Below are positions 1 to 10,461 of a stretch of 64,000 nt of DNA, in pieces. Both the position numbers and the translations under genes were made by a program. Under the pieces are notes generated by a model that was given only the letters and a program-made list of their open reading frames with translations, searched no databases and was not told the origin of the DNA. Numbering within the stretch: position 1 is the first letter of the stretch; each line of letters starts with the position of its first letter. Origin of the DNA: Gallionella sp. (lineage in GTDB: Bacteria > Pseudomonadota > Gammaproteobacteria > Burkholderiales > Gallionellaceae); contig JAQTTY010000013.1 of NCBI GenBank assembly GCA_028710525.1, positions 1 through 64,000 on the forward strand. Reading direction: 5' to 3'.

Positions 1-61
1 GAAACGGCTCCGCGCCAATGATAGTGTGGTTCTTCCATGCGAAAGTAGGTCATCGTCAGAC
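1..61 (+). rRNA. rrf: 5S ribosomal RNA, 3' end (partial)
   Basis: The first 61 bases match the 3' half of a proteobacterial 5S rRNA: the GATAGTGTGG segment, the CCATGCGAAAGTAGG helix and a final GTCATCGTCAGAC strand that would pair with the usual 5' GTCTGACGAC end. The 5' part lies outside the window. A strong terminator follows 12 bases later, as expected for the end of an rRNA operon. The end point is uncertain by a few bases. Confidence 0.9.
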
Positions 62-73
62 TCCTTACACAGT

Positions 74-114
74 AAACCCCCTCTCGGTACCCCCGATGAG
101 GGGGTTTTACTTTT
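74..114 (+). terminator. Rho-independent terminator of the rRNA operon
   Basis: AAACCCCCTC at 74-83 pairs perfectly with GAGGGGGTTT at 98-107, and a T-rich tail (TTTTACTTTT) follows. It lies directly after the 5S rRNA and separates the rRNA operon from carAB. Confidence 0.9.
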
Positions 115-171
115 ATTGAAGCAAAAATTCTACCATCAGTGAGAGCGCTGCGTGAAGAGTCAAGTGCGTCA

Positions 172-200
172 TTGATGCGCTGATGCTATTCGGCTATAAT
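172..200 (+). promoter_or_regulatory. Sigma-70 promoter of carAB
   Basis: A -35 box TTGATG (172-177) and a perfect -10 box TATAAT (195-200) are separated by exactly 17 bases. Transcription should start near 207. This puts the first in-frame ATG (183) upstream of the transcript and supports the GTG start of carA at 270. Confidence 0.75.
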
Positions 201-214
201 GTGCGCAACAAACA

Positions 215-249
215 GCGGGATGAACATACGGTTCGTCCCGCTTCTTTAT
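215..249 (+). promoter_or_regulatory. Leader hairpin of carAB, possible attenuator
   Basis: GCGGGATGAAC (215-225) pairs with GTTCGTCCCGC (231-241) over 11 bp with one G-U pair and a 5-base loop, followed by the pyrimidine-rich TTCTTTAT. It lies in the 5' leader between the predicted transcript start (about 207) and the ribosome site (259-264). The U-tract is imperfect, so it may be a weak terminator (attenuator) or only a stabilising hairpin. No leader peptide is visible. Confidence 0.5.
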
Positions 250-269
250 GTCTATCTAGGGAGTATCCG

Positions 270-1391
270 GTGTCGCAAACTAACCCTGCCATTCTTGTAC
301 TTGCCGATGGGACGGTGTTTCGCGGGATTGCCATAGGCGCTTCCGGCAGCAGCGTCGGTGAAGTCGTATTCAACACTTCGATGACCGGCTATCAAGAGAT
401 ATTGACCGACCCTTCTTATTGCAAACAGATCGTCACACTGACCTATCCGCACATCGGTAATGTGGGCGTAAATCCTGAGGACGTTGAGTCCAGTCAGGTA
501 TTTGCTAGCGGTCTTATCATTCGTGACCTGTCCATGACGGTCAGCAATTTCCGCAGCATCCAGTCACTGCCGGAATATCTCAAGGCCAATAACGTAGTCG
601 CAATCGCTGGTATCGATACGCGCAAATTGACTCGTATCTTGCGCAGTAAAGGTGCGCAGAGTGGTTGTATTGCAACGGGTGATGATGTCGAAGCGGCATT
701 GGCAGCGGCACGCGGATTCGCAGGTCTGTCTGGTATGGATCTGGCGCAAGTGGTCACTTGTGCGAAGCCATACGAATGGAAGCAGCGTGAGTGGCAGTTG
801 GGTACAGGCTACGCAGAGCAGCTCGAAAGCAAATATCACGTTGTCGCCTATGACTTTGGCGTGAAGCGCAACATCTTGCGCATGTTGGCCGAGCGCGGTT
901 GTCGCATCACGGTGGTGCCAGCTAAGACTAGTGCGGCGGATGTACTGGCGATGAAGCCGGATGGGGTATTCCTGTCCAATGGCCCCGGTGATCCAGAGCC
1001 TTGCGATTATGCAATCGCATCTACTAAGAGCTTTTTGGATGCTAGCGTTCCATTGTTCGGCATCTGTCTTGGTCATCAGATTATAGGCTTGGCCGCTGGT
1101 GCAAAGACGGTGAAGATGAAGTTTGGCCACCGAGGTGCTAACCATCCTGTGCAAGATACGCAGACCAAACAAGTGATGATTACCAGTCAGAATCATGGCT
1201 TCGCAGTCGATGCGGCGACGCTGCCCGTCAACGCGCGCGTTACGCACGTATCTTTGTTCGATGGCACTTTGCAGGGCTTCGAGTTGACCGATAAACCCGC
1301 GTTCTGTTTCCAAGGCCACCCTGAGGCTAGTCCTGGGCCGCATGACGTCGATACATTGTTTGATCGCTTTATAGCGATGATGGGTAAATAA
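270..1391 (+). CDS. carA: Carbamoyl-phosphate synthase small subunit
   Basis: The glutamine amidotransferase subunit of carbamoyl-phosphate synthase. It hydrolyses glutamine and passes ammonia to CarB for arginine and pyrimidine synthesis. The N-terminal small-chain domain begins at [13 protein letters not shown]. The C-terminal class I amidotransferase carries the nucleophile Cys266 in GICLGHQI and the His/Glu pair in FQGHPEAS. I choose the GTG at 270 (373 aa) because AGGGAG lies 6 bases upstream, family similarity starts right after it, and the ATG at 183 precedes the predicted transcript start. The stop codon directly abuts the carB ATG, so the two subunits are translationally coupled. Confidence 0.96.
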   Translation: MSQTNPAILVLADGTVFRGIAIGASGSSVGEVVFNTSMTGYQEILTDPSYCKQIVTLTYPHIGNVGVNPEDVESSQVFASGLIIRDLSMTVSNFRSIQSLPEYLKANNVVAIAGIDTRKLTRILRSKGAQSGCIATGDDVEAALAAARGFAGLSGMDLAQVVTCAKPYEWKQREWQLGTGYAEQLESKYHVVAYDFGVKRNILRMLAERGCRITVVPAKTSAADVLAMKPDGVFLSNGPGDPEPCDYAIASTKSFLDASVPLFGICLGHQIIGLAAGAKTVKMKFGHRGANHPVQDTQTKQVMITSQNHGFAVDAATLPVNARVTHVSLFDGTLQGFELTDKPAFCFQGHPEASPGPHDVDTLFDRFIAMMGK

Positions 1392-4300
1392 ATGGCAAAG
1401 CGTACAGATATAAAAACCATATTGATCATCGGTGCCGGTCCTATCGTTATCGGTCAGGCCTGTGAGTTTGATTACTCCGGCGCGCAAGCTTGCAAAGCCT
1501 TGCGTGAGGAAGGTTACCGTGTGGTCTTAGTCAACTCGAATCCGGCTACGATCATGACGGACCCCAACATGGCGGATGCGACCTATATCGAACCTATCAC
1601 TTGGCAGATGGTAGAGAAGATCATCGCCAAGGAAAGGCCAGATGCGATCTTGCCTACCATGGGCGGACAGACTGCGCTGAACTGCGCGCTTGATCTGGCC
1701 AAGCACGGAGTCTTGGAAAAATACAATGTGGAGATGATAGGTGCCTCCCGCGAAGCCATCGACATGGCGGAAGATCGCGAGAAGTTCAAACAAGCGATGA
1801 CTCGCATCGGCTTGGCATCGGCAAAGTCGATGATCGCGCACAGCATGGAGGAAGCGCTACAGGTGCAGCAGGTGATGGGATTCCCAACTATCATCCGTCC
1901 TTCGTTCACCATGGGTGGTAGTGGCGGCGGTATCGCCTACAACCGTGAAGAATTCATGGAGATATGCGATCGCGGATTGGAGGCCTCTCCGACCAAGGAG
2001 TTGCTGATCGAGGAATCACTGCTCGGATGGAAAGAATATGAAATGGAAGTGGTTCGTGATCGCAATGACAATTGCATCATTATCTGCTCTATCGAGAATC
2101 TTGACCCTATGGGCGTACACACGGGTGATTCTATTACTGTCGCGCCAGCTCAAACGCTTACTGACAAGGAATACCAGATACTGCGCGATGCTTCGCTAGC
2201 CGTGCTGCGCGAAATCGGTGTAGAGACAGGTGGGTCAAATGTGCAGTTCTCCATCAATCCCGACGATGGACGTATGGTGGTGATTGAGATGAATCCGCGC
2301 GTGTCACGCTCTTCCGCATTGGCATCCAAGGCGACTGGTTTTCCGATTGCCAAGGTTGCGGCTAAGTTGGCAGTCGGTTACACCTTAGATGAGTTGCAAA
2401 ATGACATCACGGGCGGAGCAACACCGGCTTCTTTCGAGCCGACGATAGATTATGTCGTGACCAAGATTCCTCGTTTCGCTTTCGAAAAATTTCCGCAAGC
2501 GAATGATCGACTGACCACTCAGATGAAGTCGGTCGGTGAAGTGATGGCCATAGGCCGAACTTTTCAAGAGTCGTTCCAGAAAGCCTTGCGCGGCTTAGAA
2601 GTGGGCGTCAATGGATTAGATAGCAAGTACGATGACAGAGATGCAATCTGTGCTGAGCTAGGTAATCCAGGCCCAGATCGTATTTGGGCGGTAAGTGATG
2701 CTTTCCGTATCGGTATGAGCGTGGAAGAAGTCTTCAATGTAAGCAAGATCGATCCATGGTTCTTGGTGCAAATCGCTGACCTGATTCGTCAGGAAGCTTC
2801 ATTGTTAGGCCGCAGTCTGGGCAGCATAAAGGCCGACGAACTGCGCGCACTTAAACGTAGTGGTTTTGCAGATGCACGCATCGCAGCCTTATTGGAAACG
2901 GATGATGCTGCAGTACGTGCCTACCGTCATGCCTTGGGCGTGCGTCCGGTCTACAAGCGTGTCGATACTTGCGCAGCTGAGTTTTCAACCAATACCGCCT
3001 ACATGTACTCGACTTACGAGGAAGAGTGCGAATCTCAACCGACTAACAACAAAAAGATCATGGTGCTGGGTGGTGGTCCGAACCGCATTGGTCAAGGCAT
3101 AGAGTTCGATTATTGCTGCGTGCATGCCGCACTAGCGATGCGCGAAGACGGTTACGAGACCATCATGGTCAACTGTAACCCCGAGACCGTGTCTACTGAT
3201 TATGACACTTCAGATCGTCTCTATTTCGAACCACTAACCTTGGAAGATGTGTTGGAAGTCGTTGCAGTCGAGAAGCCTATCGGCGTAATCGTGCAATACG
3301 GCGGCCAGACCCCACTTAAGTTGGCACATGGTTTGGCGAAGAACGGCGTGCCCATCATAGGGACTACGCCTGACATGATCGACTGCGCTGAAGATCGCGC
3401 ACGCTTCCAAGAAATGCTGCGCAAGTTGTCCTTGAAGCAACCGCCTAATCGTACCGCAAGTAATGTCGCTGACGGTGTAGCGGGCGCTGCCGAAATCGGA
3501 TATCCCCTGGTGATGCGTCCTTCTAACGTGCTGGGTGGTCGTGCTATGGAGATCATCCATGCGCAGGCCGACTTAGAGCGTTACATGCGTGATGCGGTTG
3601 AGATGTCTAAGACTTATCCAGAACGTATGCCTATCCTATTGGATCGCTTCCTTAACGACGCGATCGAGGTGGATGTGGATGCAGTGAGTGATGGTGAGCA
3701 GGTCTTGATTGGCGGCATCATGGAGCACGTCGAAGAGGCTGGCGTTCATTCTGGCGACTCCGCATGTTCTCTTCCTCCGTACTCCTTGTCTAGCAAGATG
3801 CAGGATGAGTTGCGCCGTCAGACTGTTGCGATGGCTAAAGAATTGAATGTAGTCGGTTTGATGAACGTGCAGTTCGCGATACAAGGTGAGACGGTATACG
3901 TTTTGGAAGTGAACCCACGTGCTTCACGTACCGTACCGTTTGTTTCCAAGGCTACAGGCTTGCCCTTAGCGAAGATCGCAGCACGTTGCATGGCAGGTCA
4001 GACGTTAGCGCAGCAAGGTGTGACTAAGGAAGTCATACCACCTTACTACTCGGTCAAAGAAGCGGTGTTCCCCTTCATCAAGTTTCCCGGTGTAGACGTC
4101 ATCCTCGGGCCAGAGATGAAGTCCACGGGTGAGGTGATGGGCGTAGGTGATACCTTTGCTGAAGCATTCGTGAAGTCGCAACTGGCAGCCAGCGTGAAAT
4201 TACCTAAGAGCGGTAAGGTGTTCATCAGTGTGCGTGAGGAAGATAAGCATGGTACCGCTGAAATTGCACGCAGCTTGGTGCAATTGGGCTTCACCATACT

Positions 4301-4610
4301 TGCTACACGTGGCACCGGCTCGGTGATCGCTGAAGCCGGCGTGGAAGTGACCATTGTCAATAAGGTGGCAGAAGGTCGTCCGCACATCGTCGATATGATC
4401 AAGAATGGCGAAGTCAGCCTGATTGTTAACACCGTCGATAGTCGTCCTGCTGTGATGCGTGATTCCTATTCGATACGTCACGCTGCACTGCAGGGCCGTG
4501 TGACATATTACACAACCTTGGCCGGCGCACGGGCAGCCTGTGTGGGCATGAAACATCTCACTGGGCTGCAAGTTTACGATCTACAGAGTCAGCACTTGCG
4601 GCTGAAATAA
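1392..4610 (+). CDS. carB: Carbamoyl-phosphate synthase large subunit
   Basis: The synthetase subunit, making carbamoyl phosphate from bicarbonate, ammonia and two ATP. At 1072 aa it has the standard family length. Two duplicated halves are visible, each opening with a nucleotide-binding glycine-rich segment ([18 protein letters not shown] near residue 12; [17 protein letters not shown] near residue 560) and each with an ATP-grasp core ([28 protein letters not shown]). The C-terminal part is the MGS-like allosteric domain with [17 protein letters not shown]. No frameshift or truncation is seen. It is the second gene of the carAB operon; greA follows after 18 bp and probably shares the transcript. 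Confidence 0.97.
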   Translation: MAKRTDIKTILIIGAGPIVIGQACEFDYSGAQACKALREEGYRVVLVNSNPATIMTDPNMADATYIEPITWQMVEKIIAKERPDAILPTMGGQTALNCALDLAKHGVLEKYNVEMIGASREAIDMAEDREKFKQAMTRIGLASAKSMIAHSMEEALQVQQVMGFPTIIRPSFTMGGSGGGIAYNREEFMEICDRGLEASPTKELLIEESLLGWKEYEMEVVRDRNDNCIIICSIENLDPMGVHTGDSITVAPAQTLTDKEYQILRDASLAVLREIGVETGGSNVQFSINPDDGRMVVIEMNPRVSRSSALASKATGFPIAKVAAKLAVGYTLDELQNDITGGATPASFEPTIDYVVTKIPRFAFEKFPQANDRLTTQMKSVGEVMAIGRTFQESFQKALRGLEVGVNGLDSKYDDRDAICAELGNPGPDRIWAVSDAFRIGMSVEEVFNVSKIDPWFLVQIADLIRQEASLLGRSLGSIKADELRALKRSGFADARIAALLETDDAAVRAYRHALGVRPVYKRVDTCAAEFSTNTAYMYSTYEEECESQPTNNKKIMVLGGGPNRIGQGIEFDYCCVHAALAMREDGYETIMVNCNPETVSTDYDTSDRLYFEPLTLEDVLEVVAVEKPIGVIVQYGGQTPLKLAHGLAKNGVPIIGTTPDMIDCAEDRARFQEMLRKLSLKQPPNRTASNVADGVAGAAEIGYPLVMRPSNVLGGRAMEIIHAQADLERYMRDAVEMSKTYPERMPILLDRFLNDAIEVDVDAVSDGEQVLIGGIMEHVEEAGVHSGDSACSLPPYSLSSKMQDELRRQTVAMAKELNVVGLMNVQFAIQGETVYVLEVNPRASRTVPFVSKATGLPLAKIAARCMAGQTLAQQGVTKEVIPPYYSVKEAVFPFIKFPGVDVILGPEMKSTGEVMGVGDTFAEAFVKSQLAASVKLPKSGKVFISVREEDKHGTAEIARSLVQLGFTILATRGTGSVIAEAGVEVTIVNKVAEGRPHIVDMIKNGEVSLIVNTVDSRPAVMRDSYSIRHAALQGRVTYYTTLAGARAACVGMKHLTGLQVYDLQSQHLRLK

Positions 4611-4628
4611 CTTAAGAGTGCTACGAAT

Positions 4629-5105
4629 ATGAGTAAAGTCCCTTTAACGACCATTGGTGCAGAGAGATTGCGCCAAGAACTGCATAACCTAAAAACGGTG
4701 CAGCGTCCTTCCGTGATTGCAGCAATTTCCGAAGCACGTGCGCAGGGTGACTTGTCGGAAAACGCTGAATACGATGCGGCCAAGGAACGTCAGGCTTTCG
4801 TGGAAGGCCGTATCCAAGAGTTGGAGGGCAAGTTGGGCAGTGCACAGATTATCGATCCGCGCAGTCTCAATGCCGACGGACGCTGTGTCTTTGCTTCTAC
4901 CGTGATTCTGGAAGATGTGAACAACGGTGATGTTGTGACTTATCAGATTGTAGGTGAAGACGAGGCCAATATTAGAGAGCGCAAAGTCTCTATTAGCTCC
5001 CCGATTGCGCGCGCCTTAATCGGCAAGTATCAAGGAGACATCGCCGAAGTTCAAGCTCCGGGCGGTGTGCGCGAATATGAAGTAGTTGAGGTCCAGTATA
5101 TTTAA
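4629..5105 (+). CDS. greA: Transcription elongation factor GreA
   Basis: GreA binds the RNA polymerase secondary channel and stimulates cleavage of backtracked transcripts. The 158-aa length is typical. The N-terminal coiled coil ([10 protein letters not shown], then [20 protein letters not shown]) contains the acidic tip D-x-x-E in [10 protein letters not shown], which is the catalytic feature of the family. The C-terminal FKBP-like globular domain ends with [16 protein letters not shown]. It sits 18 bp after carB, an association common in proteobacteria, and runs convergently into yhbY. Confidence 0.96.
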   Translation: MSKVPLTTIGAERLRQELHNLKTVQRPSVIAAISEARAQGDLSENAEYDAAKERQAFVEGRIQELEGKLGSAQIIDPRSLNADGRCVFASTVILEDVNNGDVVTYQIVGEDEANIRERKVSISSPIARALIGKYQGDIAEVQAPGGVREYEVVEVQYI

Positions 5106-5171
5106 TACTGGTATGGTCTTTGCGGGAGGTCTCAGTAGCATTGAGTACCTCGCCAAGTGTGAACGTTTTGT

Positions 5172-5528
5172 TTAGCTGCGGCTGCCCAATTGCTTCTTGG
5201 TCAGAGGCTTCTTACCCTTGTGTCTGGGCATCTTCTTGATCTCGATGAGATTGGCTTCGGGACTAGGGCGGAATATCACCAGAATCTTGCCGATATGTTG
5301 TACGGGACCTGCGTGCAATTGGGTGCAGATTTCTGTCATCATGGACTCACGCAAGGCTCTATCATCACCCATCACACGGATCTTAATAAGCTCATGGCGC
5401 AGCAGGCTCGCATCTATTTCTTTTAATACAGACTCGGTCAAACCCGCATTGCCTATCATCACAATTGGATTTAGGGAGTGGGCGCGACCTTTTAAAGCAA
5501 GGCGTTCGGATACGGAGAGCGTGAGCAT
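5172..5528 (-). CDS. yhbY: YhbY-type ribosome-assembly RNA-binding protein
   Basis: A small CRM-domain (CRS1/YhbY) RNA-binding protein linked to late 50S/30S assembly. Of an open frame that runs further upstream I take the ATG at 5528 (118 aa), because family similarity begins at MLTLSVSERLALKG. The RNA-binding GxxG-like loop is seen in MIGNAGLTESVL, and the tail is Lys-rich (KKMPRHKGKKPLTKKQ). It is divergent from rlmE with 36 bp between the starts, the usual arrangement of these two ribosome-maturation genes, and convergent with greA. Confidence 0.92.
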   Translation of the reverse strand: MLTLSVSERLALKGRAHSLNPIVMIGNAGLTESVLKEIDASLLRHELIKIRVMGDDRALRESMMTEICTQLHAGPVQHIGKILVIFRPSPEANLIEIKKMPRHKGKKPLTKKQLGSRS

Positions 5529-5564
5529 AATGACTTTCAAAAAATTAGGTTCGGATTCTAAACG

Positions 5565-6182
5565 ATGAAGCCTTCTAAAACCAGCAAACAATGGATGCGC
5601 GAGCATATCAACGATCCTTTCGTGCAAATGGCACAGAAAGATGGTTATCGTTCCAGAGCCGCCTATAAACTCTTAGAGATCAATGAGAAAGATCGATTGT
5701 TCAAGCCCGGCATGGTGGTCGTCGATCTGGGCGCGACGCCGGGCGGTTGGTGTCAGGTGGCAGCACGTGAAGTTGGCCGTACCGGCAAGGTGATAGGTCT
5801 GGATCTCTTGCCATTGGATCCCTTAGCCGGTGTGGACTTTATTCAGGGTGATTTTCGTGAGGAATCGGTACTCAAACAATTACAAGAATTGTTGGGTGGA
5901 CGACAGGTTGGCCTTGTAATTTCAGATATGGCACCCAATATGAGCGGTGTAGCGAATGCAGATCTGGCGCGAGCTTTGTATCTCGCAGAATTGGCCATGG
6001 AATTTGCGGTCGAACAGTTGCAGCCTGATGGCCATTTTCTGGTCAAAGTTTTCCAAGGAGCAGGTTTTGAGGATTATCTGAAGTTGATGCGTAGCCACTT
6101 CAGCAAAGTGGCTACGCGCAAGCCCAAAGCCTCGCGTGATCGTAGTAGTGAGCTTTACCTGTTGGCGAGCGGAAAACTTTAG
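5565..6182 (+). CDS. rlmE: 23S rRNA 2'-O-methyltransferase RlmE (FtsJ)
   Basis: SAM-dependent methyltransferase that makes Um2552 in the A-loop of 23S rRNA. The 205-aa length fits the family. The SAM-binding motif is [15 protein letters not shown]. The K-D-K-E catalytic tetrad is recognisable: Lys in RAAYKLLEI, Asp in [11 protein letters not shown], Lys in LVKVFQG and Glu in RSSELYLLA. It is followed by ftsH after 80 bp, the conserved ftsJ-ftsH order. Confidence 0.96.
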   Translation: MKPSKTSKQWMREHINDPFVQMAQKDGYRSRAAYKLLEINEKDRLFKPGMVVVDLGATPGGWCQVAAREVGRTGKVIGLDLLPLDPLAGVDFIQGDFREESVLKQLQELLGGRQVGLVISDMAPNMSGVANADLARALYLAELAMEFAVEQLQPDGHFLVKVFQGAGFEDYLKLMRSHFSKVATRKPKASRDRSSELYLLASGKL

Positions 6183-6262
6183 CGGGCGGCTTGAGAAATC
6201 AAGTAATCCATAGTCTAATGCAAGACCCTGCTTAATATGACAGGGTTGATTGAGGAAGAATC

Positions 6263-8161
6263 GTGAATAATTTTAAGAGTGTCGCAATTTGGTTGGTCGT
6301 AGCCCTCGTGCTGATGACTGTGTTCAATCAATTCAATACCCGCCAGCAGGCGTCTGCGCAGGTGCAACTCGACTATTCGCAATTCCTAGATGCGGTCAAG
6401 CAAGGTCAAATATCTAAGGTCACCATCGAAGGGCGCACACTCAAAGCGACCACCACCGATGGTAAACGCGTCACCAGTTACGCGCCTAGCGATCTGTGGA
6501 TGGTGTCCGACCTGCTTAAGAACGGCGTGAAGATTGAAGCCAAGCCAGAAGAGGAGCAATCCTTCCTGATGAGCATTTTCGTTTCCTGGTTCCCTATGTT
6601 GCTGTTGATTGGCGTATGGGTATTCTTCATGCGTCAGATGCAGGGCGGCGGCGGTAAGGGTGGCGCTTTTTCGTTTGGCAAGAGTAAGGCACGCTTATTG
6701 GACGAAACGAAGGAGCGCATCACGTTCGCGGATGTAGCTGGTTGCGACGAGGCAAAAGAAGAGGTTTCAGAGTTGGTCGATTTTTTGAAAGACCCAACCA
6801 AATTCCAAGCACTGGGCGGACGTATTCCACGTGGCGTGTTGTTAGTCGGAAGCCCAGGTACAGGCAAGACACTCTTGGCGCGCGCGATTGCGGGCGAGGC
6901 CAAAGTACCGTTCTTCTCAATTTCCGGTTCGGATTTCGTCGAGATGTTTGTCGGTGTGGGTGCATCACGTGTCCGCTCCATGTTCGAGGATGCCAAGAAG
7001 CAAGCGCCATGTATCATATTCATCGATGAGATTGATGCGGTTGGTCGGCATCGCGGTGCAGGCATGGGGGGTGGTAATGACGAACGTGAGCAAACGTTGA
7101 ACCAATTGTTGGTCGAGATGGATGGTTTCGAAGGAACATCCGGTGTGATTGTGATTGCCGCGACCAATCGTCCTGACGTATTGGATGCGGCGCTGTTGCG
7201 TCCTGGTCGTTTCGATCGACAAGTAGTAGTGGGCTTGCCCGACATACGTGGTCGTGAACAGATTCTGTTAGTGCATATGCGCAAGATACCGATGGGCAAC
7301 GATGTCAAAGCAGAGATACTGGCGCGTGGTACACCTGGGTTTTCGGGTGCGGACCTTGCCAATCTAGTCAATGAGGCTGCCTTGTTTGCGGCACGCAGCA
7401 ATAAGCGCTTTGTCGAGATGGATGATTTCGAACGCGCCAAGGACAAGATTATGATGGGTGCGGAGCGTCGTTCCATGGTGATGCCAGAGGAAGAGCGTCG
7501 CAACACCGCTTATCACGAGTCGGGTCATGCGGTAGTTGCCAAGCTGCTGCCCAAGACTGATCCGGTGCACAAAGTCACTATCATTCCGCGTGGCCGTGCG
7601 TTGGGTTTGACCATGCAATTACCGTCTGAAGATCGCTACAGCATGGATAAGAATCGTATCTTGGATACCATCGCTGTGCTGTTTGGTGGGCGCATCGCCG
7701 AAGAGTTGTTCATGAATCAGATGACCACCGGTGCCTCTAACGATTTCGAACGTGCTACAACGATGGCGCGTCGTATGGTCACCCAATGGGGGATGTCTGA
7801 TTCACTGGGTACTATGGTTTATAGCGAGGACGAGACAGAAGCATTCTCTGGGCGCCCGTACAATACGACACGTAATATCTCGGAAGCGACGTTGCAGAAG
7901 GTAGATGCAGAGATCCGTCGTATCATCGACCAGCAATACAATCTGGCGCGCAATCTCATCGAGACCAACCGTGACAAGATAGAGGCCATGACAGCGGCAT
8001 TGTTGGAATGGGAGACCATAGACGCGGATCAGATCAACGACATCATGGCTGGAGAACCTCCTCGTCCACCTAAGCCTAGTCAAGCTTCATCTGCCCCAGC
8101 AGCACCCAAGGACACACCTCCAACAGCCGCTGCGCCCAGCACAACGACACAAGAGACTTAA
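6263..8161 (+). CDS. ftsH: ATP-dependent zinc metalloprotease FtsH
   Basis: Membrane-anchored AAA+ protease that degrades misfolded membrane proteins and regulators. It is 632 aa with a GTG start at 6263, supported by GAGGAAG 5 bases upstream. The N-terminus has a TM segment ([15 protein letters not shown]), then a periplasmic domain and a second TM near residue 115 ([14 protein letters not shown]). The AAA domain has Walker A GSPGTGKT, Walker [12 protein letters not shown] and the second region of homology. The zinc site is HESGH. Walker A carries Ser where Pro is commoner (GPPGTGKT), but the GxxGxGKT core is intact. The C-terminal tail is Pro/Ala-rich. A terminator-like hairpin follows. Confidence 0.97.
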   Translation: MNNFKSVAIWLVVALVLMTVFNQFNTRQQASAQVQLDYSQFLDAVKQGQISKVTIEGRTLKATTTDGKRVTSYAPSDLWMVSDLLKNGVKIEAKPEEEQSFLMSIFVSWFPMLLLIGVWVFFMRQMQGGGGKGGAFSFGKSKARLLDETKERITFADVAGCDEAKEEVSELVDFLKDPTKFQALGGRIPRGVLLVGSPGTGKTLLARAIAGEAKVPFFSISGSDFVEMFVGVGASRVRSMFEDAKKQAPCIIFIDEIDAVGRHRGAGMGGGNDEREQTLNQLLVEMDGFEGTSGVIVIAATNRPDVLDAALLRPGRFDRQVVVGLPDIRGREQILLVHMRKIPMGNDVKAEILARGTPGFSGADLANLVNEAALFAARSNKRFVEMDDFERAKDKIMMGAERRSMVMPEEERRNTAYHESGHAVVAKLLPKTDPVHKVTIIPRGRALGLTMQLPSEDRYSMDKNRILDTIAVLFGGRIAEELFMNQMTTGASNDFERATTMARRMVTQWGMSDSLGTMVYSEDETEAFSGRPYNTTRNISEATLQKVDAEIRRIIDQQYNLARNLIETNRDKIEAMTAALLEWETIDADQINDIMAGEPPRPPKPSQASSAPAAPKDTPPTAAAPSTTTQET

Positions 8162-8176
8162 ACTATTACGAAGCAC

Positions 8177-8218
8177 AAAGGGGAAAGTGGTCAGGACATA
8201 CCTGCACTTTCCCTTTTT
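8177..8218 (+). terminator. Terminator between ftsH and folP
   Basis: AAAGGGGAAAGTG (8177-8189) pairs with CACTTTCCCTTTT (8205-8217), with further CAGG/CCTG pairing inside the loop and a run of five T at 8214-8218. Only 14 bases separate the T-run from the folP ATG, so folP must be reached by read-through or be expressed from a promoter inside ftsH. The hairpin may act as a partial terminator. Confidence 0.8.
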
Positions 8219-8232
8219 ACTTCCACCCTACT

Positions 8233-9057
8233 ATGTTCCTTTGCGGCCACACCCAGTTAGCACTTGCACGCCCTTTAGTGATGGGTATCGTCAATGTCAC
8301 CCCAGACTCGTTTTCTGACGGGGGCAAATATACCAACAGTGATGCAGCGGTCGAGCACGCACTCCGCTTGATCGCAGAAGGTGCGGCTATCCTAGATATA
8401 GGCGGGGAGTCCACACGTCCGGGCGCCAGTCCGGTATCACTGCAGGAAGAGCTAGATAGAGTGATTCCGGTTATTGAAGCGCTGCGTAAGCAAGCTGTGC
8501 CTATCTCTATCGATACCTACAAGCCTAAAGTGATGCGAGCTGCTATTGCGGCCGGTGCGCAGATGGTCAATGACGTCAATGCGCTGCTGGACGAAGAAGC
8601 ACTGCGCTTGGTGGCAGAGCTTGAAGTGGCCGTGTGTTTGATGCATCGGCAAGGTGATTCGCAAAAGATGCAGGAACAGCCACGCTACCGTAATGTTGTG
8701 GAAGAAGTGCAAGCGTTCTTGCGCGAGCGTATCGCCGTTTGTGAGGCAGCTGGAATAGATGTCGACCGTATCGTCATAGACCCAGGCTTTGGATTTGGAA
8801 AGTCCGTGGGACATAACTATTCGCTGCTAGCCAATCTGTCCGAGATGGCAGAGTTAGGTGTCCCAGTGCTAGTCGGTCTGTCACGTAAATCTATGTTGGG
8901 AGCTGTAACAGGGCAGGAAGTAGAACATCGCTTGCCTGCTAGCGTTGCGGCAGCATTGATCGCGGTGCAGCGCGGTGCGAGTATCTTGCGGGTACATGAT
9001 GTAAAGGCGACAGTAGATGCTTTACAGGTTTGGTACGCGGTGAATGGTGAAGCCTAA
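8233..9057 (+). CDS. folP: Dihydropteroate synthase
   Basis: Joins p-aminobenzoate to dihydropterin pyrophosphate in folate synthesis and is the sulfonamide target. It is 274 aa, the usual length, a TIM-barrel enzyme. The pterin-binding signatures are MGIVNVTPDSFSDGG near the N-terminus, ILDIGGESTRPGA, and DPGFGFGKSVGHN for the pyrophosphate/pABA region; LVGLSRKSMLG is the usual C-terminal loop. No strong ribosome site precedes the ATG, and the start lies 14 bases after a terminator-like hairpin. glmM follows 45 bp later, the conserved folP-glmM order. Confidence 0.95.
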   Translation: MFLCGHTQLALARPLVMGIVNVTPDSFSDGGKYTNSDAAVEHALRLIAEGAAILDIGGESTRPGASPVSLQEELDRVIPVIEALRKQAVPISIDTYKPKVMRAAIAAGAQMVNDVNALLDEEALRLVAELEVAVCLMHRQGDSQKMQEQPRYRNVVEEVQAFLRERIAVCEAAGIDVDRIVIDPGFGFGKSVGHNYSLLANLSEMAELGVPVLVGLSRKSMLGAVTGQEVEHRLPASVAAALIAVQRGASILRVHDVKATVDALQVWYAVNGEA

Positions 9058-9102
9058 GATACGAGCTTTAATTGCTAAGATAGTCTTGAAAAGGGAAATG
9101 AC

Positions 9103-10461
9103 ATGAGCAGAAAATATTTTGGTACGGATGGCGTGCGTGGTCGTGTTGGTGTTCATCCTATTACGCCCCAATTCGTTATGCATCTAGGATATGCGGCGGG
9201 TAAGGTACTGGCAAAGGCTACACACAACACAGGCGAACGTCCAGGAGTGCTGATAGGCAAAGACACACGTATCTCTGGCTATATGTTGGAATCCGCGCTG
9301 GAAGCAGGTTTGATCGCTGCTGGTATCGATGTTTATCTTGCTGGCCCGATTTCCACACCCGCAGTGGCATATCTGACTCGCGCCTTGCGCTTGCAGGCAG
9401 GCGTGGTGATCTCCGCATCACATAATCCATTCGATGATAACGGCATCAAGTTCTTTTCCGCGAACGGCAGCAAACTGCCAGATGAGGTCGAGTTGGCGAT
9501 CGAGGCGGCATTGGATGAGCCTATGGTTACAAATCATTCTGACGGCCTAGGTAAGGCCAAGCGTCTGGATGATGCGGTAGGTCGTTATATTGAGTTTTGC
9601 AAGAGCACCTTCCCCTACGAGATGGATCTACGCGGGATGAAGATCGTAGTGGACAGCGCGCATGGCGCCACTTATCACACAGCAAGAAATGTGTTCCACG
9701 AACTGGGTGCGGATGTGGTCGCTATCGGCGCACAACCCGACGGCAAGAACATCAACGACGGATATGGCGCGACCGCACCGGCCAATCTGCGTAAAGCAGT
9801 GGTTGAGCATAAAGCCGATATCGGCATCGCACTGGACGGTGACGGCGACCGCCTCATCATGGTCGATGCAGAGGGTATGCTGTATGACGGTGACCAACTG
9901 CTCTACGTTATCGCAAGACATCGCCAAGCCAATAACAAGATGCAAGGCGGAGTCGTGGGTACGCTGATGACTAATTTGGCGTTTGAGCATGCCATGCAGA
10001 AGCTGGGTATCCCGTTCAAGCGGGCTAAGGTGGGCGACCGCTATGTGATGGAAGTCTTGCAGCAAGAGGGATGGCAACTGGGTGGTGAGAATTCCGGTCA
10101 TATCCTATGTCTAGATAAGCACAGTACCGGCGACGGTATCGTCTCGGCTTTGCAGGTTCTGCACGCCTTGGCAGATAGCAAACACACGCTTGCGCAAGCT
10201 TCGTCTGCACTGGTCATGTACCCCCAGATACTCATTAACGTCAAAGTCGAGGCAGCTGCCAGTTGGGTAAAGAACGAAACCATACAGGCAGCTGTGAGCG
10301 ACGCGGAAAAAGTCCTCAACGGAAAAGGACGCGTGTTGTTGCGTCCTTCTGGTACCGAGCCTCTGCTGCGAGTGATGGTGGAAGGTGAAGATAAGCAACT
10401 GGTCGAGCAATCCGCACACCGCATCGCCGAAGTAGTACGTAAGGTCGCTACGTCAAAGTGA
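9103..10461 (+). CDS. glmM: Phosphoglucosamine mutase
   Basis: Interconverts glucosamine-6-P and glucosamine-1-P for UDP-GlcNAc, and hence peptidoglycan and LPS. It is 452 aa, the family length. The active-site phosphoserine loop is [14 protein letters not shown] (Ser106), the metal-binding loop is [13 protein letters not shown], the sugar-binding loop is GGENSGH, and the phosphate-binding loop is [12 protein letters not shown]. The N-terminus [16 protein letters not shown] is diagnostic. Its 3' end overlaps the convergent gluQ stop by 9 bp. Confidence 0.97.
   Translation: MSRKYFGTDGVRGRVGVHPITPQFVMHLGYAAGKVLAKATHNTGERPGVLIGKDTRISGYMLESALEAGLIAAGIDVYLAGPISTPAVAYLTRALRLQAGVVISASHNPFDDNGIKFFSANGSKLPDEVELAIEAALDEPMVTNHSDGLGKAKRLDDAVGRYIEFCKSTFPYEMDLRGMKIVVDSAHGATYHTARNVFHELGADVVAIGAQPDGKNINDGYGATAPANLRKAVVEHKADIGIALDGDGDRLIMVDAEGMLYDGDQLLYVIARHRQANNKMQGGVVGTLMTNLAFEHAMQKLGIPFKRAKVGDRYVMEVLQQEGWQLGGENSGHILCLDKHSTGDGIVSALQVLHALADSKHTLAQASSALVMYPQILINVKVEAAASWVKNETIQAAVSDAEKVLNGKGRVLLRPSGTEPLLRVMVEGEDKQLVEQSAHRIAEVVRKVATSK

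Noticed and set aside
183..269. N-terminal extension of CarA from the ATG at 183
   Set aside because: This ATG lies between the predicted -35 and -10 boxes, upstream of the transcript start, and the added residues have no family character. The GTG at 270 has a good ribosome site.
564..1487. Long open frame on the minus strand across carA and the start of carB
   Set aside because: It runs antisense to clear genes, has no recognisable domain and no ribosome site. It reflects codon composition of the sense genes.
6839..6865. FtsH Walker A with Ser in place of Pro (GSPGTGKT)
   Set aside because: The GxxGxGKT core is kept and this position tolerates change in AAA proteins, so it is not evidence for lost activity.
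6634..7506. 290-codon antisense open frame inside ftsH
   Set aside because: Shadow of the AAA domain; Ser/Arg/Pro-rich composition without a domain.
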